Both the position numbers and the translations under genes were made by a program. From Christensenella sp. UBA7102 (GTDB lineage Bacteria; Bacillota; Clostridia; Christensenellales; UBA1750), in NCBI GenBank assembly GCA_002492415.1, contig DKYK01000072.1, positions 25,678 to 35,743 on the forward strand: a stretch of 10,066 nt of DNA, given 5' to 3'. The notes below the pieces were generated by a model that was given only the letters and a program-made list of their open reading frames with translations, did not search any database and had not been told where the DNA came from. Positions 1 through 5,855 of the stretch are shown piece after piece (within the stretch, counting starts at the first letter, position 1; every line of letters begins with the position of its first letter).

Positions 1-276
1 GGCCTGGGCAACGCCGCCACCCCGGCGGGCCTTGACGCCATGCGCCTCATGGAAAAGTACGCGGAGAACGGCCGCCCTTCGCACGGAATGTGCATGTTTC
101 TGCTCATCAACGCCTCGTCTCTGCAGCTTGTCCCCACCACGGTGCTGTCCCTGCGTGCCGCGATGGGCGCCTCCGATCCGGGGGCCATCCTGCTGCCCGC
201 TTTGGTGGGCTCTGCCGCGTCCACGGCCTGCGCCGTGGGGCTGGGGCTGCTGTGCCGGCGGCTCTTTCCGGCATGA
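1..276 (+). CDS. spmA: Spore maturation protein A, C-terminal part (5' end outside window)
   Basis: The open frame enters from the left edge and supplies the last 91 residues of a membrane protein, ending in TGA at 274-276. The visible part opens with GLGNAATPAGLDAM, the glycine/asparagine-rich block typical of SpmA and related nucleoside-recognition (Gate) domain proteins. It continues with a hydrophobic stretch around NASSLQLVPTTVLSLRAAMG and ends in a C-terminal membrane helix rich in Ala, Gly and Leu. In Bacillus subtilis SpmA works with SpmB in dehydration of the spore core; the molecular activity is not firmly known. The stop overlaps the start of the next gene by four bases (ATGA), so the two are translationally coupled, as expected for spmAB. 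The product name rests on the motif and the spmB neighbour. Sporulation itself is an inference, since spm homologues also occur in non-sporulating bacteria. Confidence 0.85.
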   Translation, partial: GLGNAATPAGLDAMRLMEKYAENGRPSHGMCMFLLINASSLQLVPTTVLSLRAAMGASDPGAILLPALVGSAASTACAVGLGLLCRRLFPA

Positions 277-767
277 TCGCGGCGGTTTTTGCGCTTGCGG
301 TCGTGCTCTGGGGTGCAGTGCGCCGCGTGGATGTGTATGCCGCGTTCGTGGAGGGGGCGCGAGAGGGTTTGCGCACCGCCGCGCAGGTCGCGCCCTACCT
401 GTGCGCCGCGCTGCTGCTCATCGGCGCGCTGCGCGGCAGCGGCGTGCTGGAGCTGCTGGAACGGCTGCTGAAGCCTCTGCTCACGCGCCTGAGCCTCCCG
501 GGGGAGATGCTGCCTTTTCTGCTGCTGCGGCCCGTGTCGGGCTCGGGCGCGCTGTCCGCGCTGCGCGAGCTGATGGAGCGCTGCGGGCCGGACAGCCGCG
601 CGTCCTATCTCGCCTGCGCCATGATGGGCTCCAGCGAAACCGTGCTCTACGTGCTCGGCGTGTATCTGGGCTCGGTGCGTATGCGCTCGGCGCGCTATTG
701 CCTCTGGGCTTCGCTGCTGTCGATGGCAGTGGGCATGGCGGCTGTGCTGCTGCTTGCGGACAGCTGA
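273..767 (+). CDS. spmB: Spore maturation protein B
   Basis: A 164-residue membrane protein, close to the family's usual length of about 175. I chose the ATG at 273, which overlaps the spmA stop; the frame stays open further upstream, but that part lies antisense-free inside spmA and has no role. Features include an N-terminal hydrophobic helix (MIAAVFALAVVLWGAV) and a conserved segment with GALRGSGVLELL near residues 50-61. Next comes LLLRPVSGSGALSALRELM, the proline/glycine block typical of SpmB and of Gate-domain proteins. MMGSSETVLYVLGVYLGSV follows and a C-terminal helix closes the protein. The SGSGAL and GSSET blocks are the best identifiers. In B. subtilis it acts with SpmA in the spore membrane to dehydrate the core and so support heat resistance. 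No sporulation sigma promoter can be seen because the operon start lies outside the window. Confidence 0.88.
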   Translation: MIAAVFALAVVLWGAVRRVDVYAAFVEGAREGLRTAAQVAPYLCAALLLIGALRGSGVLELLERLLKPLLTRLSLPGEMLPFLLLRPVSGSGALSALRELMERCGPDSRASYLACAMMGSSETVLYVLGVYLGSVRMRSARYCLWASLLSMAVGMAAVLLLADS

Positions 768-777
768 AAAAAGACCG

Positions 778-817
778 GACCGCGAACGGTCTCATCCCTA
801 AAAACGCGTGGTTTTTT
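778..817 (+). terminator. Possible terminator after spmB (two small hairpins)
   Basis: Eleven bases after spmB is a 5-bp stem GACCG/CGGTC closed by a CGAA loop (778-791). It is followed by AAAAAC-GCGTG-GTTTTTT (800-817), a weak A-T hairpin that ends in six T. The second element could work as a terminator in either direction. The stems are short, so this is tentative. Confidence 0.32.
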
Positions 818-869
818 GCACAAATTTGCTGAAAATTCAGGGGTTTACGTGGAAATTTATTGAAATTGC

Positions 870-897
870 TTGCCTACTGCGTGAAATGTGGTATAAT
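870..897 (+). promoter_or_regulatory. Sigma-A type promoter with extended -10, for comB
   Basis: TTGCCT at 870-875 (4 of 6 matches to TTGACA), a 16-bp spacer, and a perfect TATAAT at 892-897 preceded by TGG, which makes an extended -10. Start of transcription should fall near 904, giving a leader of roughly 22 bases with AAGGTGG (913-919) ahead of the ATG at 926. The local sequence is clearly more AT-rich than the surrounding genes. Confidence 0.8.
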
Positions 898-925
898 CTG
901 GATAGACTATGGAAGGTGGTTTTAC

Positions 926-1648
926 ATGGCGATTGAACTTTATGCAACGGCGGGCTCGGTGGAAAAGGATTTGCGCAACCATGTGGCGATCGTAGTGGAC
1001 GCGCTGCGCGCGACCAGCGTCATGATCACCGCCACGCAGAACGGCGTGCGCTCCATCATACCGGTCGCCGAGGTGGAGGAGGCTGTGGAAATGGCGCGCC
1101 AGCTGGGCAACCAGCGCGTGCTGCTGTGCGGAGAAAGGCAGGCCAAGCCCATCCCCGAGTTCCATCTGTCCAATTCTCCGCTGGAGTATACGCCTGAGAG
1201 GGTGTCCGGCCGCGTGATCGTGATGACCACGACCAACGGCACGCGCGCCATGCTGCGCGCCCGGGATGCCAAGATGGTGTTTGCGGGCGGATTCCTCAAT
1301 GCCGCGGCAGTCGCGCAGGCAGCCCGCGAAAACGGCGAAAACATTGCCATCCTCTGTGCGGGCACGGCAGGTAAGTTTTCGCTGGACGACATCCTGTGCT
1401 CGGGGGCCATCATCTCCCGCCTGCTGGATATCGACGGCAAGCAGTACATGGACGATCTCGCGCGCACGGCGCTGACGCTGTACGACTCCTACCGGGGCGA
1501 TCTGCGCGCATCGCTTGCGGGCTGCACGCATGTGGAGCACCTGCGCGCACTGGGCATGGAGGAGGACATCCGCTTCTGTCTGCAGGAGGACGTGATGGAC
1601 GCCGTGCCCTACTACGTCGACGGCGTTTTGCGCGACTATACCGCTTGA
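926..1648 (+). CDS. comB: ComB-family 2-phosphosulfolactate phosphatase
   Basis: A 240-residue protein, the usual length of the ComB family (EC 3.1.3.71). This Mg-dependent enzyme removes phosphate from 2-phosphosulfolactate to give sulfolactate in coenzyme M or sulfonate pathways. Family blocks are present in order: VVDALRATS at 23-31 with acidic D25; CGER at 68-71 followed by a PIPEF..NSP stretch; MTTTNGTRA at 100-108; and CAGTAGKFSLDD at 144-155. The ATG at 926 is preferred over the in-frame ATG at 860 because the promoter -10 box lies between them and AAGGTGG sits at the right distance from 926. No comA or comC homologue is in the window and the gene has its own promoter, so the true substrate in this organism is uncertain. 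It lacks a terminator of its own: its stop codon is overlapped by the next promoter. Family assignment is confident; physiological role is not. Confidence 0.85.
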   Translation: MAIELYATAGSVEKDLRNHVAIVVDALRATSVMITATQNGVRSIIPVAEVEEAVEMARQLGNQRVLLCGERQAKPIPEFHLSNSPLEYTPERVSGRVIVMTTTNGTRAMLRARDAKMVFAGGFLNAAAVAQAARENGENIAILCAGTAGKFSLDDILCSGAIISRLLDIDGKQYMDDLARTALTLYDSYRGDLRASLAGCTHVEHLRALGMEEDIRFCLQEDVMDAVPYYVDGVLRDYTA

Positions 1649-1673
1649 CAAGGAGTTTTTCGGGCATTATAAT
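1645..1673 (+). promoter_or_regulatory. Full-consensus sigma-A promoter for the T-box operon
   Basis: TTGACA at 1645-1650, a 17-bp spacer, and TATAAT at 1668-1673: both hexamers are perfect and the spacing is optimal. The -35 box contains the comB stop codon (TGA 1646-1648). Transcription should begin near 1680, just ahead of the T-box Stem I. A promoter this strong fits a unit whose real control is downstream attenuation. Confidence 0.9.
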
Positions 1674-1689
1674 GGGGTACAGAAAATGC

Positions 1690-1941
1690 CGGGAAGGGCA
1701 GAGTAGCGCGAAGGCGAAGCCGAAAGAGAGCCGGGGCGGGTGAAAGCCGGCGGCGGTCGTGCGCGCGAACATGGGCCCGGAGCTGCGCGGGTGAAGCAGA
1801 GGTAATCCGCGACGGTGGGGACGCCGTTATCCGTCCGGCCTGTGCTGGCAGGCGTTGAGGCCAGAAGGAGCGATCCTTCCGGCAAAGCAGGGTGGTACCG
1901 CGAGCCTTTCGCCCCTGAACGAGGGGGTGAAGGGCTTTTTT
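1690..1941 (+). promoter_or_regulatory. T-box riboswitch leader, Met (AUG) specifier
   Basis: The 14-base T-box core AGGGTGGTACCGCG lies at 1889-1902. Upstream, Stem I shows AGAGAG at 1725-1730 and a GCCGG/CCGGC stem enclosing GGCGGGTGAAAG (1735-1746), the typical apical loop. The specifier region reads GAAC-ATG-G at 1767-1774; by alignment with the known GAA-N-codon-purine pattern the specifier is ATG at 1771-1773, that is tRNA-Met. In the core, TGGT (1893-1896) would pair with the tRNA 3' end, and its variable T pairs with an A discriminator, as tRNA-Met has. Stem III is GAAGGA-GCGA-TCCTTC at 1864-1879. AGGG (1889-1892) can pair with CCCT (1913-1916) to form the antiterminator, competing with the terminator at 1904-1941. 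Uncharged tRNA-Met should therefore turn on the genes below. Boundaries are approximate. Confidence 0.93.
1904..1941 (+). terminator. T-box regulated intrinsic terminator
   Basis: A 13-bp stem (1904-1916 with 1923-1935, including three G-T pairs) with a six-base loop is followed by TTTTTT at 1936-1941. Its 5' arm shares CCCT with the antiterminator, so the two structures exclude each other. It is also the only terminator available to comB transcripts. Confidence 0.9.
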
Positions 1942-1951
1942 GCTCCCATGC

Positions 1952-1958
1952 AAGGAGG
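1952..1958 (+). promoter_or_regulatory. Ribosome binding site fixing a GTG start at 1966
   Basis: AAGGAGG lies seven bases before the GTG at 1966, and no ATG in that frame is available near it. This sets the start of the pyrophosphohydrolase gene just after the T-box terminator. Confidence 0.8.
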
Positions 1959-1965
1959 AAAGTGC

Positions 1966-2286
1966 GTGAGCAGGGTCTATGAAAAGCTGGTGCGCGACAG
2001 GATCCCGGAGATCATCGAAGCGCAGGGAGAAGTTCCCTTGGTGGAAATCCTGGACGGCGAAGCTTATCGTCGCTGTCTGGATGAGAAAATGCAGGAAGAG
2101 CTGGAGGAATACCTCGAGGACGGCTCGATGGAGGAGTTGGCCGACCTGATCGAGGTGATCCGCGCGGCGATTGCGGCGCGCGGGTGCACCTGGGATGAGG
2201 TAGAGGCCCTGCGCACCGCCAAAGCGCAGCGCAACGGCGCGTTTGAAAAGAGACTGTTTCTCAGGGGTGTGAACAGGCCGGGCTGA
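1966..2286 (+). CDS. Small MazG-like nucleoside triphosphate pyrophosphohydrolase
   Basis: A 106-residue protein of the short all-alpha MazG/PRA-PH-like NTP pyrophosphatase group. It opens with YEKLVRDRIPEII (residues 5-17), the hallmark N-terminus of the family often annotated as phosphoribosyl-ATP pyrophosphohydrolase-like. The metal-binding motifs are EELEE at 44-48 (EExxE) and EELAD at 56-60 (ExxD). A C-terminal block K..RNGAFEKRLFL closes the domain. Such enzymes hydrolyse NTPs or dNTPs to NMP and pyrophosphate, often to clear damaged nucleotides; the substrate here cannot be told from sequence. The gene is first in the Met T-box unit and 97 bases ahead of metG, so its expression should rise when charged tRNA-Met falls. 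It is not hisE: no histidine genes are nearby and the VRDRIP start is distinct. Start is GTG, supported by AAGGAGG. Confidence 0.85.
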   Translation: MSRVYEKLVRDRIPEIIEAQGEVPLVEILDGEAYRRCLDEKMQEELEEYLEDGSMEELADLIEVIRAAIAARGCTWDEVEALRTAKAQRNGAFEKRLFLRGVNRPG

Positions 2287-2302
2287 AGAGCGGCATGCGG
2301 CG

Positions 2303-2333
2303 GAGGATTTCGAGCGCAGCCGAGAAATCTCTC
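2303..2333 (+). other. Hairpin in the spacer before metG
   Basis: GAG-GATTTC (2303-2311) can pair with GAAATC-T-CTC (2324-2333), a 9-bp stem with one bulged T and a 12-base loop. No T run follows, so it is not an intrinsic terminator. It might be an RNA processing or stabilising element between the pyrophosphohydrolase and metG; function is unknown. Confidence 0.35.
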
Positions 2334-2383
2334 AGTACCCTGTAGCCCCGAACGACGTAAAACAACCTTAGGAGGTTTCAAAT

Positions 2384-4378
2384 ATGTGTGACAACTGCAA
2401 GGGCAAGTTCTATGTGACGACGCCCATCTACTATCCCAGCGACAATCTGCACATCGGCCATGCGTACTGTACCACGGCGACGGACACGCTTGCGCGCTTT
2501 AAGCGTCTGCAAGGCTATGACACCTGGTTTTTGACGGGTCTGGACGAGCACGGCCAGAAGATCGAGCGCAAGGCCGCCGCAAAGGGCGTGACCCCGCAGG
2601 CTTATGTGGATGAGATCTGCGACGCCACAAAAAAGTTGTGGCAGATCATGGACGTCTCCTACGACGATTTCATCCGCACCACCGAGCCCCGTCATCAGGC
2701 GGTGGTGCAGAAGATATTCAAGCGCCTCTATGATCAGGGCGACATCTATAAGAGCGAGTATGAGGGCTGGTACTGCACGCCCTGCGAGAGTTTCTGGACC
2801 GAGCGCCAGCTCAAGGACGGCAAATGCCCCGACTGCGGTCGCCCCGTGGAAAAGGCGCACGAGGAGAGCTATTTCCTGAAGCTGTCCAAGTACGCGCCCC
2901 GGCTCATCGAGCACATCAAGTCTCATCCCGAGTTCATCCAGCCCGAGAGCCGCGCCAACGAGATGCTCAACAACTTCCTGCTGCCCGGTCTGGACGACCT
3001 TTGCGTGTCGCGCACGTCCTTCAGCTGGGGCGTCCCCGTCACCTTTGACCCCAAGCACGTGGTCTACGTCTGGGTGGACGCGCTGAGCAACTACATCTCC
3101 GCGCTGGGCTATCTGTCCGAGGACGACAGCAAGTTCAGGAAATACTGGCCCGCGGACGTGCACATCGTGGGAAAGGAGATCGTGCGCTTCCACACCATCA
3201 TCTGGCCCATCATCCTGATGGCGCTGGATCTGCCGCTGCCCAAGCAGGTGTTCGGTCACGGCTGGCTGGTGATGGACGGGCAGAAGATGTCCAAGTCCAT
3301 CGGCAACGTGGTGGATCCCGTGGTGCTGTGCGACCGATACGGCTCCGACGCCATCCGCTACTTCCTGCTGCGCGAGATGCCCTTTGGCGCGGACGGCAAC
3401 TTCACCAATGAGGCGCTGTTGGCGCGCATCAATTCCGACCTGGCCAACGATCTGGGCAACCTGGTCAGCCGCACGGTCGCGATGATTGAGAAGTACTACG
3501 GCGGCGCGCTCCCCGCGATGGGCGAGCTGGAGGACGCGGATCGCAACGTCATCGCCATTGCGGAGGCGCTGCCCGCCAAGGTGGATGATCTGATCACCCG
3601 CATGCAGTTCTCCTCGGCGCTTGCCGAGATCTGGAAGCTGGTGGGCGAGTGCAACCGCTACATTGATCTTACGCAGCCCTGGGTGCTGGGAAAGAGCGAG
3701 GAGGGTCGCGCGCGCCTGAATACCGTGATGTACGTGCTGGCTGAGTGCTGCCGCATCGTCGGCGTGCTCATTACGCCCTTCATGCCCAAGACGCCCGCCC
3801 GCATCTTCGAGCAGCTGGGCATTGCCGATGGAAGCTTGGGCGCGTGGGATTCCGTGGAGAAGTTTGGCGGCATGGCGCCCGGCACCGTGGTGCACAAGGG
3901 CGCGGCGCTGTTCCCCCGTATCGACATTGACAAGGAGATGCAGGCGCTGGCCGCGCTGAACCCCAAGAAGGAAGAAAAGGCTGAGAAGAAGGAAGAGCCC
4001 AAACAGGAGTCCCAGCCCGCCGCGCAGCAGAAGGCGGAGGAGCCCGAGGAGCTCATCGACATCGATACCTTTGCAAAGGTCAAGCTCAAGGTGGCCAAGG
4101 TCGTGGCGGCGGAGGCCGTCAAGAAGTCTAACAAGCTGCTCAAGCTGACCGTCAAGTGCGGTCAGGAGACGCGCACTGTGGTCAGCGGCATCTCCACGCA
4201 CTATTCTCCCGAAGAGATGGTGGGCAAGACCGTGATCCTGGTTGCGAACTTAAAGCCCGCCAAGCTCAAGGGCATCGTCTCCGAGGGCATGCTGCTGGCG
4301 GCTGCCGACGATGAGAAGGGCACGCTGCGCCTGCTGACGGTGGACGGCGACATTGAGGACGGCACGGAGGTAGGCTGA
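2384..4378 (+). CDS. metG: Methionyl-tRNA synthetase with C-terminal tRNA-binding domain
   Basis: A 664-residue class I aminoacyl-tRNA synthetase that charges tRNA-Met with methionine in the cytoplasm. The Rossmann-fold HIGH signature is at residues 23-26. A single zinc knuckle is formed by C131/C134 and C148/C151 (CTPC and CPDC). The KMSKS loop is at 301-305 inside DGQKMSKSIGN. An alpha-helical anticodon-binding domain follows, then a Lys/Glu/Gln-rich linker around 525-555. From about residue 558 to the end is a Trbp111-type OB-fold tRNA-binding and dimerisation domain, with its ...VVSGI and LKPAKLKGI..EGM blocks. The ATG at 2384 is eight bases after AGGAGG (2370-2375). The first few residues add a small CxxC (C2, C5) ahead of the usual FYVTTPIYYP start; its meaning is unclear. 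Regulation is expected from the upstream Met T-box, because no promoter or terminator is seen between the pyrophosphohydrolase and metG. Confidence 0.97.
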   Translation: MCDNCKGKFYVTTPIYYPSDNLHIGHAYCTTATDTLARFKRLQGYDTWFLTGLDEHGQKIERKAAAKGVTPQAYVDEICDATKKLWQIMDVSYDDFIRTTEPRHQAVVQKIFKRLYDQGDIYKSEYEGWYCTPCESFWTERQLKDGKCPDCGRPVEKAHEESYFLKLSKYAPRLIEHIKSHPEFIQPESRANEMLNNFLLPGLDDLCVSRTSFSWGVPVTFDPKHVVYVWVDALSNYISALGYLSEDDSKFRKYWPADVHIVGKEIVRFHTIIWPIILMALDLPLPKQVFGHGWLVMDGQKMSKSIGNVVDPVVLCDRYGSDAIRYFLLREMPFGADGNFTNEALLARINSDLANDLGNLVSRTVAMIEKYYGGALPAMGELEDADRNVIAIAEALPAKVDDLITRMQFSSALAEIWKLVGECNRYIDLTQPWVLGKSEEGRARLNTVMYVLAECCRIVGVLITPFMPKTPARIFEQLGIADGSLGAWDSVEKFGGMAPGTVVHKGAALFPRIDIDKEMQALAALNPKKEEKAEKKEEPKQESQPAAQQKAEEPEELIDIDTFAKVKLKVAKVVAAEAVKKSNKLLKLTVKCGQETRTVVSGISTHYSPEEMVGKTVILVANLKPAKLKGIVSEGMLLAAADDEKGTLRLLTVDGDIEDGTEVG

Positions 4379-4380
4379 GC

Positions 4381-4851
4381 ATGAACGCAACGGTTCGCCG
4401 CTTCCAGCAGAAGGATGCGGAGGCCGTCGCGGCGCTGATCCGGCGCAACCTGCTGGAGGTCAACAGCCGGGACTATTCGCCGGAAAGCATCCGGGAAATC
4501 GCGGAATCCCACGACGCGCAGGGTGTGCTGCGCACCGCTTCTTATGCGCACATGTACGTGCTGACCGAAGGCGGCGAGATCGTGGGCGTGGGCGCCATCT
4601 CCTCCTTCTGGGGGAGCCAGACCGAGAGCATCCTGCTGACGATCTTTGTCAAGCCCGAACTTCACGGGCAAGGGTTGGGCACGAGGATCATCCGGACGCT
4701 GGAGGGCGACGAGCTGTTCCTGCGCGCCAGCCGCATCGAGATCCCTGCGTCCATCACGGGCGCGCCCTTCTACGAAAAGATGGGCTACGGTTACAAAAAC
4801 GGGAAGGTACCGGACGACGAGGGCTTCATCCGGATGGAGAAATTCCGGTAA
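4381..4851 (+). CDS. GNAT-family N-acetyltransferase
   Basis: A 156-residue single-domain GNAT protein. The N-terminal strand-helix segment (VRRFQQKDAEAVAALI) and the central strands GEIVGVGAISSF fit the fold. Motif A is VKPELHGQGLGTRII, with the acetyl-CoA pyrophosphate loop HGQGLG at residues 95-100; His replaces the more usual Arg or Gln, a common variant. A C-terminal segment APFYEKMGYGYKNGK is the typical Y/F-rich motif B region. It would transfer an acetyl group from acetyl-CoA to an amine; the substrate is not predictable. The ATG lies two bases after the metG stop, with GGAGG (4366-4370) inside the metG end, so it is probably co-translated with metG and under the same T-box. The unit ends at the strong hairpin at 4860-4890. 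Confidence 0.88.
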   Translation: MNATVRRFQQKDAEAVAALIRRNLLEVNSRDYSPESIREIAESHDAQGVLRTASYAHMYVLTEGGEIVGVGAISSFWGSQTESILLTIFVKPELHGQGLGTRIIRTLEGDELFLRASRIEIPASITGAPFYEKMGYGYKNGKVPDDEGFIRMEKFR

Positions 4852-4859
4852 AACAGACA

Positions 4860-4890
4860 AAAACGGGGTGGCTGCGCGCCATCCCGTTTT
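4860..4890 (+). terminator. Intrinsic terminator ending the metG operon
   Basis: AAAACGGGGTGG can pair with CCATCCCGTTTT across a seven-base loop, a stem of 12 bp including one G-T pair, starting nine bases after the GNAT stop. The A run on one side and T run on the other would allow termination in both directions. The T run is only four long. Confidence 0.75.
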
Positions 4891-4895
4891 ATGAC

Positions 4896-4901
4896 GAGGT
4901 G
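4896..4901 (+). promoter_or_regulatory. Ribosome binding site deciding the tatD start
   Basis: GAGGTG lies six bases before ATG 4908. The in-frame GTG at 4899 is part of this site, so it is unlikely to be the start. Confidence 0.65.
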
Positions 4902-4907
4902 AACGCA

Positions 4908-5690
4908 ATGTATTTTGACACACACGCGCATCTTGATGACGAGCGGTACGACGCCGACCGCGAGCAGCTGATCGACCGCATGCAGCGCGAGGGCATCGGC
5001 CCGTGCATGACGGTGGGCGCGAACATGCGCATGAACCGCATCGCGGTGGAGTTGGCGCAGCGGTATGCGGGCTATCTGTACGCGGCGGTGGGTCTGCACC
5101 CCAACGACGCGGATGAGCTAAACGACGAGAGTATGGCGCAGATGAGGGCGTGGATGCAGCTGCCCTGCGTCAAGGCCTGGGGGGAGATCGGGCTGGACTA
5201 CCATTACGAGGATAGCCCGCCGCGCGCGGTGCAGCAGACGGCGTTCGCAGCGCAGCTGGACGCGGCCCGGCAGGCGGACAAGCCCGTGATTCTGCACATC
5301 CGCGAGGCGCACGGCGACGCGCTGGCGCTGCTGCGCGAGAGAAAGGGCTGTCTGCCGCGCGGCGTGGTGCACTGCTACTCGGGCAGCTGGGAGAGCGCGC
5401 AAGAGTATATGGAACTGGGCTTTCTCATCTCCTTTACGGGATCGGTGACCTTCAAAAACGCGGTAAAGCTGGCCGCGGTATCCGACAGCATCCCGCTGGA
5501 CCGGCTGATGGTGGAGACGGATTGCCCTTACATGGCTCCGGTACCGCTGCGCGGGCAGCGCAACGATCCGTGCAACGTAAAGCTGGTCGCGCAATTCCTG
5601 GCCGACCGGCGGGGCATGGACGTGGAAGAGCTTGCGCGCATTACGCGGCAAAACGGGCTCAAGCTGTTTGGAATTTCGGAACCGGCGTGA
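4908..5690 (+). CDS. tatD: TatD-family metal-dependent hydrolase/DNase
   Basis: A 260-residue TIM-barrel hydrolase, the usual size for TatD. The metal ligands expected for the family are all visible: H6 and H8 in FDTHAHLDD, E93 in GEIGLDYH, H130 in ILHIRE, H155 in VVHCYSGS, and D205 in ETDCPYMAP. TatD proteins are cytoplasmic 3'-5' exonucleases or DNases implicated in DNA repair and DNA degradation, although the substrate of many homologues (YcfH/YabD type) is unproven. In many Firmicutes this gene lies beside metG (metS-yabD in B. subtilis), and the order metG-...-tatD here matches that, with a GNAT gene and a terminator inserted between. No clear separate promoter is seen in the 17 bases between terminator and start, so expression may depend on readthrough or on an undetected promoter. 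Confidence 0.93.
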   Translation: MYFDTHAHLDDERYDADREQLIDRMQREGIGPCMTVGANMRMNRIAVELAQRYAGYLYAAVGLHPNDADELNDESMAQMRAWMQLPCVKAWGEIGLDYHYEDSPPRAVQQTAFAAQLDAARQADKPVILHIREAHGDALALLRERKGCLPRGVVHCYSGSWESAQEYMELGFLISFTGSVTFKNAVKLAAVSDSIPLDRLMVETDCPYMAPVPLRGQRNDPCNVKLVAQFLADRRGMDVEELARITRQNGLKLFGISEPA

Positions 5691-5693
5691 GGC

Positions 5694-5717
5694 GGGCGGG
5701 CTGCGGCCCTCCCTTTT
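5694..5717 (+). terminator. Intrinsic terminator after tatD
   Basis: GGGCGGGC and GCCCTCCC form a 7-bp GC stem with one mismatch around a TGCG loop, followed by TTTT (5714-5717). It begins three bases after the tatD stop. The remainder of the 5718-5790 spacer holds a GC-rich palindrome (GCCGGCCGGC at 5718-5727) and no gene that I can support. Confidence 0.65.
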
Positions 5718-5790
5718 GCCGGCCGGCGGCGGGGGAAGATGGGCCTATGGCGTCCTGGGAAAGGAGCGCGGGCCGTAACGGAAATTTCCC

Positions 5791-5819
5791 TTCAACAATC
5801 GGAGCGGGTATGGTATACT
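5791..5819 (+). promoter_or_regulatory. Promoter with extended -10 for the ABC exporter operon
   Basis: TATACT at 5814-5819 is preceded by TGG (extended -10). With a 17-bp spacer the -35 is TTCAAC at 5791-5796, a weak match. Immediately upstream lies a 10-bp palindrome GGAAATTTCC (5780-5789). The leader would be about 30 bases, with GGAGGAGA ahead of the ATG at 5856, too short for an attenuator peptide. Confidence 0.65.
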
Positions 5820-5855
5820 GATTAAAATTCCAAATCTGCCGTCGGAGGAGAGACG

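Noticed and set aside
32..832. 266-codon + strand frame overlapping spmA and spmB
   Set aside because: Its translation is Arg/Ala/Cys-rich without motifs, while the two other frames read as clean SpmA and SpmB.
860..925. ATG at 860 as the comB start, extending the protein by 22 residues
   Set aside because: The extension contains the TATAAT box at 892-897 and lacks a ribosome site, while ATG 926 has AAGGTGG and gives the standard family length.
2324..2340. GAAATCTCTCAG resembles the end of a glycine riboswitch aptamer
   Set aside because: The rest of the aptamer core is absent and the downstream gene is metG; the resemblance is limited to a few bases.
2378..4201. Long minus-strand open frame of 607 codons opposite metG, and similar ones at 5745-7607 and 7462-9501 opposite the exporter genes
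   Set aside because: They mirror GC-rich codons of well-supported + strand genes, give His/Arg/Gln-rich low-complexity proteins without recognisable domains, and cross gene boundaries.
4899..4907. GTG at 4899 as the tatD start
   Set aside because: It is part of the ribosome site GAGGTG for ATG 4908 and has no ribosome site of its own; MYFDTHAHL is the normal TatD start.
5820..5855. Possible leader peptide/attenuator for the exporter, as described for BmrB ahead of bmrCD
   Set aside because: The leader is only about 30 bases with no start codon plus ribosome site for a peptide and no terminator hairpin.
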